DNA from: Burkholderiales bacterium
Lineage (GTDB): Bacteria > Pseudomonadota > Gammaproteobacteria > Burkholderiales > Ga0077523
DNA: 36,622 nucleotides
Direction of reading: 5' to 3'
NCBI GenBank assembly: GCA_022843925.1
Contig: JALHMS010000003.1
Span: 299,888-336,509, forward strand
Shown here: positions 9,469 to 17,614 of the stretch, piece by piece
Layout: each line of letters opens with the position of its first letter
Position numbering within the stretch: position 1 is the first letter of the stretch
Notes under the pieces: model-generated
What the model saw: the letters and a program-made list of their open reading frames with translations, nothing else
Database searches by the model: none
What the model was told of the DNA's origin: nothing
Position numbers and translations under genes: made by a program

Positions 9469-10899
9469 TCATTCGAGGACCCATGTGTCTTTCGTGCCGC
9501 CCCCCTGGGAGGAGTTCACGACCAGCGACCCTTCGCGGAGGGCCACGCGTGTGAGGCCGCCCGGACACATCACGATCTCCTTCCCCGAGAGCACGAACGG
9601 CCGGAGATCGATATGCCGTGGCGCGACGCCCTGCTCCACGAAGATCGGGCAGGTGGAAAGCGAAAGGGTGGGCTGGGCGATGAAGTTCTCGGGGGAATCG
9701 AGAACGCGGAGGCGGTAGGCCTCGCGCTCGCGCTCCGTGCTGGTGGGCCCGATCAGCATCCCGTAGCCACCGGACCCGTGGACCTCCTTCACCACCAGCT
9801 CCGGCAGGTGGGCGAGCGTGTATTCGAGATCCTCGCGATTCCGCAACTGGTACGTCGGCACGTTGTTCAGCAGCGGTTCCTCGCCGAGATAGAAGCGGAT
9901 CATCTCGGGCACGAACGGATAGATCGACTTGTCGTCCGCGATCCCGGTGCCCACGGCATTGCAGAGGGTGACGCGGCCGGCGCGGAACGCCCGCACGAGA
10001 CCCTTCACGCCCAGCACGGAGTCCGACCGGAACACCTCGGGATCCAGGAAGTCGTCGTCGATGCGACGGTAGACGACGTCCACCCGCTGGGGACCGTGTG
10101 TCGTCCGCATGTAGACCGTGTCGTCGTCGTCGACGAACAGATCGGCCCCCTCGACGAGCTCGATGCCCATCTGCTGGGCGAGGAACGCGTGCTCGAAGTA
10201 GGCGCTGTTGAACTGCCCTGGCGTGAGCAGCACGACCGTCGGGTTCTCGACCTGCGGTTGTGCGACGGACCGCAGCGTGTCGAGCAGGAGGTCGGGATAG
10301 TGTTCGACCGGCGCCACCGACTGCTGCGAGAAGAGTTCGGGCACCAGCCGCATCATCATCTTGCGGTTCTCGAGCATGTACGAGACGCCCGACGGCGTGC
10401 GGAGATTGTCCTCGAGGACGTAGTACTCGCCCGCCCCGGCCCGGACGAGGTCGATGCCGGCGATGTGCGCATACACGCCTCCGGGCACCTCGACATCCAC
10501 CATCTCGGGGCGATACAGCTTGTTCTTCAGGACGCGGTCGGTCGGGATGCGGCCGGACCGCAGGATCTCCTGGCCGTGGTAGACATCCTTCAGGAAGGCA
10601 TTGAGTGCCTGCACCCGCTGGCGCAGCCCCCGTTCGAGCTTCCGCCATTCCTCCACGGGGATGATGTGCGGAAGCATGTCGAAGGGGATGAGGCGCTCGG
10701 CGCCGGCCTCCTCCCCATACACCGCAAAGGTGATTCCCACGCGGTGGAACAGCATGTTGGCGGCTTCGCGCATCTGGCGGATGCGGTCCGGGGAGGTGGC
10801 AGCGATCCACTCCGCGACGCCGGCGTAGTGCTCTCGGACGGTGCCGTCGGGGGTGTACATCTCGTTGAAATTGGCGGCGTACGTCATGGCGTTAGGCAC
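9469..10899 (-). CDS. Circularly permuted ATP-grasp protein (DUF404/DUF407 type)
   Basis: A 476-residue member of the circularly permuted ATP-grasp family, predicted to activate a carboxylate with ATP and join it to an amine. Recognisable stretches are YTPDGTVREHY near the N-terminus, EDNLRTPSGVSYMLENR, NAVGTGIADDKSIYPFVPEM and VVKEVHGSGGYGMLIGP (the nucleotide-binding Lys/Gly-rich loop), ending GGTKDTWVLE. I place the start at GTG 10899 because AGGGAG lies exactly 6 nt upstream. ATG 10887 is in frame 12 nt later but has no spaced SD site. It is the first gene of the ATP-grasp, alpha-E, Anbu, transglutaminase block, behind an AT-rich promoter region. The substrates are unknown. Confidence 0.93.
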   Translation of the reverse strand: MPNAMTYAANFNEMYTPDGTVREHYAGVAEWIAATSPDRIRQMREAANMLFHRVGITFAVYGEEAGAERLIPFDMLPHIIPVEEWRKLERGLRQRVQALNAFLKDVYHGQEILRSGRIPTDRVLKNKLYRPEMVDVEVPGGVYAHIAGIDLVRAGAGEYYVLEDNLRTPSGVSYMLENRKMMMRLVPELFSQQSVAPVEHYPDLLLDTLRSVAQPQVENPTVVLLTPGQFNSAYFEHAFLAQQMGIELVEGADLFVDDDDTVYMRTTHGPQRVDVVYRRIDDDFLDPEVFRSDSVLGVKGLVRAFRAGRVTLCNAVGTGIADDKSIYPFVPEMIRFYLGEEPLLNNVPTYQLRNREDLEYTLAHLPELVVKEVHGSGGYGMLIGPTSTEREREAYRLRVLDSPENFIAQPTLSLSTCPIFVEQGVAPRHIDLRPFVLSGKEIVMCPGGLTRVALREGSLVVNSSQGGGTKDTWVLE

Positions 10900-10950
10900 A
10901 CGGATCTCCCTCTCTGCACACCTGTGGTGCAACCCATGTGCCACCCATGG

Positions 10951-10994
10951 AATCTCTTGTTTTATCGTTCAATTTCAGAACCTCGCAAGAGATT
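10951..10994 (-). promoter_or_regulatory. Candidate promoter with 9-bp inverted repeat (operator-like) for the ATP-grasp/Anbu block
   Basis: Bases 10951-11015 form a conspicuous AT-rich island in GC-rich surroundings. A perfect inverted repeat, AATCTCTTG (10951-10959) and CAAGAGATT (10986-10994), encloses 26 bp. On the minus strand a -35-like TTGCGA (complement of 10983-10988) and a -10-like GATAAA (complement of 10961-10966) are 16 bp apart. The repeat arms therefore overlap or flank both promoter elements, as expected for an operator. The hexamers are only partial matches, so the exact promoter is uncertain. The regulator is unknown. Confidence 0.45.
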
Positions 10995-11086
10995 ATTAAT
11001 GTTGAATCTAAGGTCTTGGCCGGCACCACCTGCGTGCCCGCCTCGCCCCTCCGCACAGTTTCAGGGCTGCCCGCACACCGTGCCTC

Positions 11087-11725
11087 TCAGGGGCTTGCAC
11101 GCAGAGCCGCGGCCACCCGGACCACCTGCTGCACGGTGGCCTCGAGCGCTGCGATCTGCCCGGGATCCGTGAGCCGATCGGCCGCGTCGAAGGCCTGACT
11201 CGCGCGCGGCACTCCCAGCCGCTTCGGCACCACGAGGCAGCCGAGATTCATCAGGATGCCTCTCAGCATCTCCATCGCACGGATGCCGAACATCACGCCA
11301 CCGGCAGCCGAACACAATCCCACCACTTTTCCGTCGTAAGGCACCGTGCCGGCCTCGTCGCCATCCTGTCGGGAGACCCAGTCGATCGCGTTCTTGAGCG
11401 CCCCGGTGATCCCCGCGTTGTATTCCGGGCAGGCGATGAAGAACGCGTCGTGGGCGATGAAGAGATCCTTCAGCTTCCGCGCGTTCGGTGGCAGGCCCGA
11501 CGCCGACTCGAGATCGCCGTCGTACACCGGCAGCGGGTAGTCCTTCAGATCGATGAACGTGGCTTCTGCGCCGGCCCCACGCACCACTTCGACCGCGAGG
11601 CGCGCGAGCTTCTTGTTCAGGGATGCCGTCCGCAGGCTGCCGGCGAACACGAGCACTCGCACGGGCATGCGGACAGGCTCGGCGACGGTCGCGGAACCGG
11701 GGTCGGACACTACGGGGTCAGCCAT
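11087..11725 (-). CDS. NAD(P)H-dependent FMN reductase-family flavoprotein
   Basis: A 212-residue flavodoxin-fold protein of the NADPH-dependent FMN reductase family (SsuE, ChrR and ArsH relatives). Visible features are the phosphate-binding loop FAGSLRTASLNKKLA, the substrate-side motif CPEYNAGITGALKNAIDW typical of this family, and the SAAGGVMFGIRAM segment. It should reduce free flavin or quinones in the cytoplasm. ATG 11725 has AGAGGAG 6 nt upstream. It lies 59 bp behind the AtzH-like gene on the same strand and may be the last gene of that operon. Its link to biuret chemistry is unclear, because no flavin monooxygenase is nearby. An 18-residue non-conserved N-terminal extension precedes the fold. 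Confidence 0.88.
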   Translation of the reverse strand: MADPVVSDPGSATVAEPVRMPVRVLVFAGSLRTASLNKKLARLAVEVVRGAGAEATFIDLKDYPLPVYDGDLESASGLPPNARKLKDLFIAHDAFFIACPEYNAGITGALKNAIDWVSRQDGDEAGTVPYDGKVVGLCSAAGGVMFGIRAMEMLRGILMNLGCLVVPKRLGVPRASQAFDAADRLTDPGQIAALEATVQQVVRVAAALRASP

Positions 11726-11784
11726 GAACGGCTCCTCTGGAAGGTGTACCCCAGTCTACGCTCGACCGGCACATCACCCACCGG

Positions 11785-12171
11785 TCAGGTCGTCGGCATG
11801 TCCATGTAGCTCACGTGCGCCGACACCACCCGCCAGCCCTCGGGCATCCGCACCCAGGTCTGGCTCTGTCGTCCGATGCGCGGGCCTGGCGGTCGGAGGA
11901 ACTCGGTATTGGCCGTCGCGAAGTCCTCGCCGTAGGTGGTGATCACCGTGTTGCGGATGGTGCGGGCGAGTCCGAGGGACGATCGGCCGGAACGGAACGC
12001 GGCGATCGCGTCGTAGCCGTAGAGGTTCTCGGTGATGCCGTAGCGCAGCGTCAGCGGGCTGTTCCAGAACAGTTCGTCGAGAACGGCAACATCGTTGCCG
12101 GTCAGCGCCGCCTCGTAGCGGGCGAAGGCCTCGGTCACTTCCGCGACGACGTGGGGCAGGTTCAATTCCAA
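11785..12171 (-). CDS. AtzH/HpxZ-like protein (DUF3225), probable 1,3-dicarboxyurea decarboxylase
   Basis: A 128-residue SnoaL-like cone-fold protein matching the AtzH/HpxZ family; [19 protein letters not shown] and the C-terminal [11 protein letters not shown] are typical. AtzH of Pseudomonas sp. ADP decarboxylates 1,3-dicarboxyurea, the product of AtzEG, to allophanate. HpxZ is the oxalurate-cluster relative. The order AtzG-AtzE-AtzH here supports the AtzH role. No ATG fits. The best start is TTG 12171, because GGAGG (complement of 12180-12184) lies 8 nt upstream and the resulting length is normal for the family. Earlier and later in-frame TTG codons (12189, 12165) lack this spacing. The SD site overlaps the last codons of AtzE, implying translational coupling. 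Confidence 0.85.
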   Translation of the reverse strand: MELNLPHVVAEVTEAFARYEAALTGNDVAVLDELFWNSPLTLRYGITENLYGYDAIAAFRSGRSSLGLARTIRNTVITTYGEDFATANTEFLRPPGPRIGRQSQTWVRMPEGWRVVSAHVSYMDMPTT

Positions 12172-12175
12172 GCGC

Positions 12176-13570
12176 TCATCCTCCGGCAATGTCGCAGCGG
12201 GCGACGCCCGCGCGTTCGAGTTGCAGTGCGGCTCTCAGGCAGAGATCTTCCCGCCACGGCGCCCCGATCAGTTGCACCCCCAGCGGCAGGCCAGCGCCGA
12301 CGATCGGTACCGCCGCCACCGGGAGGCCGATGCACGAGATCGGCTGGGTGAAGAGACCGAGGCTGGGCCGCAGCGGCAGTCGCTCGCCGCCCAGCTCGAT
12401 CCACTCCTCCCCGAGGAGCGTCGCCGCGACCGGGGTGGCAGGCGCGACCAGGACATCGACGTCCGCGAAGATCGCGCGGACCTGGCCGGCGAACCACGCC
12501 CGGGTCTTCTGCGCCTGGACGTACCAACTCGCCGGTGTCAACGCCCCCGCGAGGAAGCGATCCCGGTTGTGCGGCTCGAACCCGTCGTAGTCGCGCTGCA
12601 GCGTCTCGCGATGCAGCGCGCCGCCTTCGGCCGCCGAGATCACGAACGCGGCCGCTCGGGCGCGATCCACTTCGGGGAGTTCGATGGTGCGATGCGCCCC
12701 GAGCGCCTCGGCCGCCCGCATCGATGCCGCCCTCGCCTCGGCCGAAGCCCACCGATCGAAGTAGCCGCCCAGCCGGGCCACGCGCAAAGGCACGTCGCCA
12801 TCACGGCAGAGCCCTGGGAAGGCAAGCTCGACGGGGCTTTGCGCACACGCCGGATCCGCGGCATCCGGCCCCTGCATGGCGTCGTAGCTGGCGGCGAGAT
12901 CCGCGACATCGGTGGCGAAGGGGCCGAGATGGTCGAGACTGGCGACGAACGGAAAGCTGCCCGTGCGCGACAACCGGCCGTACGTCGGCTTCAACCCGAA
13001 CACGCCGCACAGGGACGACGGCACGCGGATCGATCCGTTGGTGTCGGAGCCGAGCGTGATGGGGACCATGCCCGCCGCGACGGCTGCGGCCGACCCGCCC
13101 GACGAACCACCGGCGGTCCGCGACGTGTCGTGCGGATTGCGCGCGGGCCCGTAACCGGTGTTCTCGGTCGTGAACCCGTACGCGTACGCGTCCATGTTGA
13201 GGGCTCCGACCAGCACGGCGCCCGCCGCCTGCATGCGTGCGACCAGCACCGCATCGCAATCGGCGGCGGGTCGCCGTTCGTGCAATCGCGAGCCCGCCAG
13301 CGTCGGCAAGCCGGCCACGTCGAAGAGGTTCTTCACGGCGAACGGGACGCCCGCGAGCGGCGGCAGCTTCTCGCCGCGCGCGCGCCGCTGATCGACGAGC
13401 GACGCCTCGTGGCGGGCGCGATCGGCGGTGACCGCGGTGAAGGCGTTGATGACGCCATCGCCGGCAGCGATCCGTGCAAGTGCGGCCTCGACCTCGGCCA
13501 TCGCCGTGGTCTCACCGCGTGCGACGGCCGCCGCGATGGCGAGTGCAGAGCGTGGCGACGTGGCGCTCAT
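12176..13570 (-). CDS. atzE: AtzE-like amidase (amidase-signature family), 1-carboxybiuret hydrolase catalytic subunit
   Basis: A 464-residue amidase-signature hydrolase. The Ser-cisSer-Lys triad is readable: Lys80 (FAVKNLF), Ser156 in GGSSGGS and nucleophile Ser180 in [11 protein letters not shown]. Family knowledge: AtzE with its small subunit AtzG deaminates 1-carboxybiuret in the cyanuric-acid pathway, and the pair derives from the GatA/GatC transamidase. The gene overlaps the atzG stop by 4 nt (ATGA), and AtzH follows 4 nt after its stop, so all three are co-translated. The substrate could be another ureido acid, such as oxalurate, because HpxY/HpxW-type clusters look similar. The AtzG-type small subunit plus the BiuH-like upstream gene favour the biuret assignment. 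Confidence 0.85.
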   Translation of the reverse strand: MSATSPRSALAIAAAVARGETTAMAEVEAALARIAAGDGVINAFTAVTADRARHEASLVDQRRARGEKLPPLAGVPFAVKNLFDVAGLPTLAGSRLHERRPAADCDAVLVARMQAAGAVLVGALNMDAYAYGFTTENTGYGPARNPHDTSRTAGGSSGGSAAAVAAGMVPITLGSDTNGSIRVPSSLCGVFGLKPTYGRLSRTGSFPFVASLDHLGPFATDVADLAASYDAMQGPDAADPACAQSPVELAFPGLCRDGDVPLRVARLGGYFDRWASAEARAASMRAAEALGAHRTIELPEVDRARAAAFVISAAEGGALHRETLQRDYDGFEPHNRDRFLAGALTPASWYVQAQKTRAWFAGQVRAIFADVDVLVAPATPVAATLLGEEWIELGGERLPLRPSLGLFTQPISCIGLPVAAVPIVGAGLPLGVQLIGAPWREDLCLRAALQLERAGVARCDIAGG

Positions 13571-13752
13571 GGCCGGAACTGCGGTGCTGGCTCGGCCGTC
13601 TCGCCGGGATCGAAGCCCATCACGAGTTCCGCGATGGCGGCGTTCCGGCGGAACACGACCTGAACGCGGGCAAGCTGGTCAGCGTCGAGCGCAAAGCCCT
13701 GCAGAAGGGCGGCTGCGGCGACGTATTCGTCCAGCGAGGTGTCGGAGATCAT
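13567..13752 (-). CDS. atzG: AtzG-like small subunit (DUF4089, GatC-related)
   Basis: A 61-residue helical protein (MISDTSLDEYVAAAALLQ at the start, FRRNAAIAELVMGFD near the end). It matches AtzG, the small GatC-like partner that wraps around and stabilises AtzE. Position immediately before AtzE with a 4-nt overlap is the usual arrangement. ATG 13752 is chosen because the family begins close to the TSLDEYV helix; no strong SD site is visible, although AGGA lies about 13 nt upstream. The function is structural, so there is no catalytic motif to check. Confidence 0.85.
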   Translation of the reverse strand: MISDTSLDEYVAAAALLQGFALDADQLARVQVVFRRNAAIAELVMGFDPGETAEPAPQFRP

Positions 13753-13828
13753 CGGGAGGGAAGTCCTGTCGCTGAACGGTTCGCGGAGAGCGCAGGACGG
13801 ATCGTACCGGGGACACCGGCGTCCCACA

Positions 13829-14518
13829 TCATCCGATCGCCTCGATCACTGCATCGGAAGTCGACACGGCGCCGAAGACGCCACCCTGCATCGTGACCAT
13901 CTTCAGTGCGGCGAGATGGTTGCCGTGGTCGGTGGCGCCGGTGCAGTCGGCAAGGATCAGGCACTCGAAGCCCCGGTCGTTCGCCTCGCGCATGGTCGTG
14001 TGCACGCAGACGTCGGTGGTGATGCCGGTCAGGACGAGATTCGTGATGCCGCGCGTGCGCAGGACCAGTTCGAGGTCGGTCGCACAGAACGAGCCCTTGC
14101 CCGGCTTGTCGATGACGACCTCGCCGGGGAGGGGCGTGAGTTCCGGGATGATCTCCCACCCGGGTTCGCCGCGGACGAGGATGCGACCGCAGGGCCCCGG
14201 ATCGCCGATGCCGGCCCCGATCCGCTGCGACCGCCAGCGCTTGTTGGCGGGGAGATCCGAGAGGTCCGGTCGGTGGCCTTCGCGGGTGTGGATGATCGTG
14301 TGTCCCCCGGCCCGCATCGCCGCCAGCAGTGCCCGGATCGGTTCGATCGGCGCCCGGGTGAGCGAGAGGTCGTAGCCCATCGTGTCGACGTAGCCACCGA
14401 TGCCGCAGAAGTCCGTCTGCATGTCGATGACGACGAGCGCGGTGTTGTCGGCACGCAGCCCGCCATCGAACGGCCACGGGTACGGGTCGGCGGCAACGAA
14501 GCGCCCGGCGTCAGCCAT
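13829..14518 (-). CDS. biuH: Isochorismatase-family cysteine hydrolase, biuret hydrolase (BiuH)-like
   Basis: A 229-residue cysteine hydrolase. The catalytic set is visible: Asp36 (IDMQTDFCG), Lys138 (IDKPGKGSF) and Cys171 ([12 protein letters not shown]). The stretches DPYPWPF near the N-terminus, [32 protein letters not shown] and [11 protein letters not shown] strongly recall the biuret amidohydrolase of Rhizobium leguminosarum, which turns biuret into allophanate and ammonia. ATG 14518 has GGAG 9 nt upstream; the frame runs much further (to 15565), but that part is antisense to the barrel gene and not conserved. It is 76 bp before atzG and appears to head the operon. No allophanate hydrolase (AtzF/TrzF) gene is in the window, so allophanate would be finished elsewhere. 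Confidence 0.85.
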   Translation of the reverse strand: MADAGRFVAADPYPWPFDGGLRADNTALVVIDMQTDFCGIGGYVDTMGYDLSLTRAPIEPIRALLAAMRAGGHTIIHTREGHRPDLSDLPANKRWRSQRIGAGIGDPGPCGRILVRGEPGWEIIPELTPLPGEVVIDKPGKGSFCATDLELVLRTRGITNLVLTGITTDVCVHTTMREANDRGFECLILADCTGATDHGNHLAALKMVTMQGGVFGAVSTSDAVIEAIG

Positions 14519-14815
14519 GGGATCCCGCTCCAAGCCGTGGGCACCTGACTCCCAGTGCTGCATTTCGGCGATACATGTGAGCTTCCTTGGTGCGCGACAG
14601 GCACGGCGTTTCGCAATGCACATGCCATCGCACCGGGAGCGCGATCCCACGGTGTCTGCCCCGGAACCATCACCGACGACTGGCATCTCCATGACGCTTG
14701 TGGTGCAATCGGTGGGCGCTAGCACCAATCCGGTGCGATCCGCGCGACGGTCGACCGATGCTCCGGTCCCCCTGCCGGTGCGTGCGCCACCCTCATCACC
14801 CGCCGTCGAACGACC
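14519..14815. promoter_or_regulatory. Divergent control region between BiuH-like operon and outer-membrane barrel
   Basis: This 297-bp gap separates divergent genes and should carry both promoters. I see an inverted repeat TGGTGC / GCACCA with a 15-bp spacer (around 14701-14727), which could be a regulator site. No confident -10/-35 pair was found. A sigma-54-like match at 14600-14614 has its GG and GC elements one base too far apart. Shared regulation of the hydrolase operon and the barrel is plausible but unproven. Confidence 0.3.
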
Positions 14816-16216
14816 ATGCCCGTCACGATCGCCCGAGCGCTCTGCGTTGCCTCGATGCTGGCGTCGGCGCCGGCCGTGGCCAACGCAGGCGCGTGTCCCG
14901 GACGTCCTGCATTCCCCAACATGCGCTACGAGGAGGATTGGCGTTTCCTCGCGGATCCCGCCTGCCGGACCGATCCGTGGGATGGCGCGAAGTACGTCGA
15001 TCTGGGGCACGGTCGCACCCTCTCGTTCGGTGGCGACCTTCGGCTGCGCTACGAGCGCTTCTCGGATCCCGGATTCGGTCGTGACCCGGTGGACCGCAGC
15101 GGCTATCTCCTCAACCGCGGGCTGCTCCACGGGCACCTCCGCTGGAATCCGCGGGTCGAGGCGTTCGCGCAGCTGGAGAGTTCCGACGTCAACGGCCGGC
15201 GTGCCGGCCCCCGCGCGAACGACCGCGATCCGATCGACCTCAACCAGTTCTTCGTCCAGTGGACGCCCCACGAGCATGGCGCTGATCACCTCACGGTCCG
15301 CGCCGGCCGCCAGGAGGTCGAGCTGGGCTCGGCGCAGTTCACCTCGGCCCGAGACGGATTGAACGACCGCCTGTCGTTCGATGGCGTACGCGTGATCGGC
15401 GAAATCTCGGGCTGGCGGCTCCACGGGATGCACACCCGGGTGATTCCCACGCGGCGGGGCGCGTTCGACGACGGTTCGAACCGGAGCGACACGCTGTCCG
15501 GCATCTTCGTCGCGCGCGCACACACGCTGCTGCCCGACGGGAATGCCGTCGTCTACGTGAACCATCGCCGCCGACCGAACACGCAGTACGCGTCGCTCAA
15601 CCAGAGCGAGGAACGCATCACGTTCGGCACCCGCTGGTGGGGCGGCGCAGGTGGCTGGGACTACAACTTCGAGGCAGGCCGGCAGACGGGCAGCATCGGC
15701 GGCGGCACGATCGACGCGTGGTACGTCAGTGCGGACAACGGACTCACCTTCGCCGGCGCCCCCTGGCAGCCCCGTGCGGGGCTGCGGTTCAACATCGGCA
15801 GCGGGGACCGGTCGCCCAACGACGGCACGCTCAACACGTTCTCACCCCTGTTCGCCTCCACGGCCTACTCCGGACTGGCCGGACTCGTGGGCCCCTCGAA
15901 CAGCGTGGCCCTTGCGCCGTCGGCGACCCTGCGCCCCCACGAGGACCACAGCCTCACGCTCGGCGTCGTGGGATTCTGGCGACACAGCACGCAGGACGGC
16001 AGCTACAACATCTTCTCGGAGGTCCAGCGACTGCCGGGGTCGAGCGACGCGCGGCACGTCGGGACCCAGTCCACGCTCCAGCACGTCTGGACGCCGACCC
16101 GCCATGTGACCGTCGTGACCCTGCTCGTCTGGTTCGAGGCGGGTCCGTTCCTGCGCGAGACGCCGCCGGGCCGCAGCACCAGCTATTTCACGACGTGGTG
16201 GGCGTACCGTTTCTGA
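14816..16216 (+). CDS. AlgE-like outer-membrane beta-barrel (alginate-export family)
   Basis: A 466-residue outer-membrane protein. Residues 1-24 are a Sec signal peptide ending AVANA, followed by a short Cys-containing segment (ACPGRPAFP). Alternating beta strands make up the rest, and the protein ends in ...WWAYRF, whose terminal aromatic residue is the usual barrel-insertion signal. [17 protein letters not shown] and [15 protein letters not shown] are typical of the alginate-export domain family, whose members are often general anion or solute pores and not true alginate exporters. No alginate genes are nearby. It is divergent from the BiuH-AtzGEH operon and could admit its substrate, which is inference. 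ATG 14816 has no clear SD site but gives a proper signal peptide. Confidence 0.85.
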   Translation: MPVTIARALCVASMLASAPAVANAGACPGRPAFPNMRYEEDWRFLADPACRTDPWDGAKYVDLGHGRTLSFGGDLRLRYERFSDPGFGRDPVDRSGYLLNRGLLHGHLRWNPRVEAFAQLESSDVNGRRAGPRANDRDPIDLNQFFVQWTPHEHGADHLTVRAGRQEVELGSAQFTSARDGLNDRLSFDGVRVIGEISGWRLHGMHTRVIPTRRGAFDDGSNRSDTLSGIFVARAHTLLPDGNAVVYVNHRRRPNTQYASLNQSEERITFGTRWWGGAGGWDYNFEAGRQTGSIGGGTIDAWYVSADNGLTFAGAPWQPRAGLRFNIGSGDRSPNDGTLNTFSPLFASTAYSGLAGLVGPSNSVALAPSATLRPHEDHSLTLGVVGFWRHSTQDGSYNIFSEVQRLPGSSDARHVGTQSTLQHVWTPTRHVTVVTLLVWFEAGPFLRETPPGRSTSYFTTWWAYRF

Positions 16217-16253
16217 TCCCGCGCCGCTGCCGTCACGCGGGAAACCCCGGTGC

Positions 16254-16259
16254 TATAGT
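16254..16259 (+). promoter_or_regulatory. Extended -10 promoter upstream of LarA-like gene
   Basis: TATAGT at 16254-16259 is preceded by TGC (TGn), giving an extended -10 element about 33 bp before the larA-like ATG. No good -35 is present at the right distance, as is common for extended -10 promoters. It lies 38 bp after the barrel gene stop, suggesting the racemase has its own promoter. Confidence 0.45.
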
Positions 16260-16291
16260 CCCCGCCCCTCCCCTGCACGCTTTTCGCCACC

Positions 16292-17578
16292 ATGGATGTC
16301 GAACTCAGCTACGGTCGCGGCACGTTGTCGGTCCGTCTCCCGGACGCCTGCCGCCCCGCCATCATCCGCAAGCCCGCGATGCCCGTCCTCACGCAGCCGA
16401 TGCAGGCCGTCGAGGCGTCGCTCGCCGCCCCGGTCGGATCGGCCCCGCTCGCGGCACTGGCCCGCGGCAAGCGCTCCGCCTGCATCCTCATCTGCGACAT
16501 CACGCGCCCCGTCCCCAACGGATTGATCCTCCCGCCTCTGGTCCGCACGCTGCTCGCCGCCGGGGTGCCGCGCGAGAACATCGTGGTCCTCGTCGCCACG
16601 GGCCTGCACCGGCCCAACCTCGGTGCGGAGCTGGAGGAACTCGTGGGGGACCGCTGGGTGCTCGACACGGTACGCGTCGAGAACCACTACGCGCGAAACG
16701 ACGAGGACCACGTCGACCTCGGCCCCACGCCGCATGGCACCCCTGTGAAGATCGACAGGCGCTTCGTGGATGCCGAGCTTCGTATCGTCACCGGACTGGT
16801 GGAACCGCACTTCATGGCCGGCTATTCGGGCGGACGCAAGGTGATCGCTCCAGGTGTTGCGCATCGGGACACCATCACCACGTTCCACAGCCACCGCTTC
16901 ATGGCCGATCCCATGGCCGAGAACTGCATCCTCGATGGCAATCCGCTGCATCGCGAACAGCTCGCGATCGTCGAGAAGCTGAAGCCCGTGTTCGCGGTCA
17001 ACACCGTGATCGACGAGCACCGGAACATGTCGTTCGTGAACTTCGGCGAAGTCGTCGAGAGCCACCTCGAGGCCGTGGAGTTCATCCGCGGCTACGCCCA
17101 GGTGCCGGTGCCGCGCCGATACAGCACGGTGGTCACCAGCGCGGCCGGCTATCCGCTCGACAAGACGTACTACCAGACGGTCAAGGGCATGGTCGCGCCG
17201 ATGGACATCCTCGCGCCCGGCGGGACGCTCATCATCGCCTCGGAGTGCTCGGAAGGCATGGGATCCCACGAGTACGTCGAAGCCCAGAAGCGCCTGATCG
17301 GCCTCGGCGCGGACGGCTTCCTGCGGGAGATCAGCGCCAAGCGCTTCGCCGACGTCGATGAGTGGCAGACCCAGATGCAGGTGAAGCCCATGAAGGTGGC
17401 CCGCGTCCAGTTGTTCGCGGGGCAGCTCCCTGCCGCCGACCGATCGCTGACCGGCGTCGACATGGTCGACTCGATCGAGGAAGCCGTTGTAGCGAGCATG
17501 AAGGCCTCTGGAGACGACCACGTCGCGGTGATCCCTGAGGGGCCCTACGTGGTGCCCGTGTGCCGGGAAGCCGCCTGA
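16292..17578 (+). CDS. larA: LarA-family nickel-pincer-dependent racemase/epimerase
   Basis: A 428-residue LarA homologue. LarA interconverts the two forms of an alpha-hydroxy acid using a nickel-pincer nucleotide bound covalently to lysine. The residues match in number and context: His106 (ATGLHRP), His173 (VEPHFMAGYSGGRK) and the cofactor lysine Lys183. DITRPVPN and NHYARNDEDH are other family motifs. The cofactor makers larB, larC and larE are not in the window, so the cofactor must come from elsewhere. The LarA superfamily acts on many 2-hydroxy acids, so lactate cannot be assumed. ATG 16292 is used because MDVELSYG is the usual start region; the SD site is weak. Downstream is the small-RNA locus at 17645-17842. 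Confidence 0.88.
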   Translation: MDVELSYGRGTLSVRLPDACRPAIIRKPAMPVLTQPMQAVEASLAAPVGSAPLAALARGKRSACILICDITRPVPNGLILPPLVRTLLAAGVPRENIVVLVATGLHRPNLGAELEELVGDRWVLDTVRVENHYARNDEDHVDLGPTPHGTPVKIDRRFVDAELRIVTGLVEPHFMAGYSGGRKVIAPGVAHRDTITTFHSHRFMADPMAENCILDGNPLHREQLAIVEKLKPVFAVNTVIDEHRNMSFVNFGEVVESHLEAVEFIRGYAQVPVPRRYSTVVTSAAGYPLDKTYYQTVKGMVAPMDILAPGGTLIIASECSEGMGSHEYVEAQKRLIGLGADGFLREISAKRFADVDEWQTQMQVKPMKVARVQLFAGQLPAADRSLTGVDMVDSIEEAVVASMKASGDDHVAVIPEGPYVVPVCREAA

Positions 17579-17614
17579 ATCAGCGACTTCCGGACGCCAT
17601 CGGGTCGGGGGCGA

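Noticed and set aside
7426-11172. Long open frames antisense to, or in other frames of, the Anbu/ATP-grasp block (for example 7426-9240 minus, 9352-11172 plus)
   Set aside because: High-GC shadows: low-complexity Arg/Ala/Gly/His-rich translations with no recognisable domain, overlapping genes with clear motifs.
11764-11786. Terminator between the AtzH-like gene and the FMN reductase
   Set aside because: GACCGG/CCGGTC can pair, but the loop is long and no T tract follows on the minus strand.
14599-14614. Sigma-54 promoter (GGCACG...GC) before the barrel gene
   Set aside because: The GG and GC elements are one base too far apart, which normally abolishes sigma-54 recognition.
14563-15565. Extended N-terminus of the BiuH-like protein
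   Set aside because: The extra sequence is antisense to the outer-membrane barrel gene, and the family similarity starts right after ATG 14518, which has an SD site.
15637-17361. Large plus-strand open frame across the barrel and larA genes
   Set aside because: It overlaps two well-supported genes in another frame and its translation is Arg/His/Pro-rich without domains.
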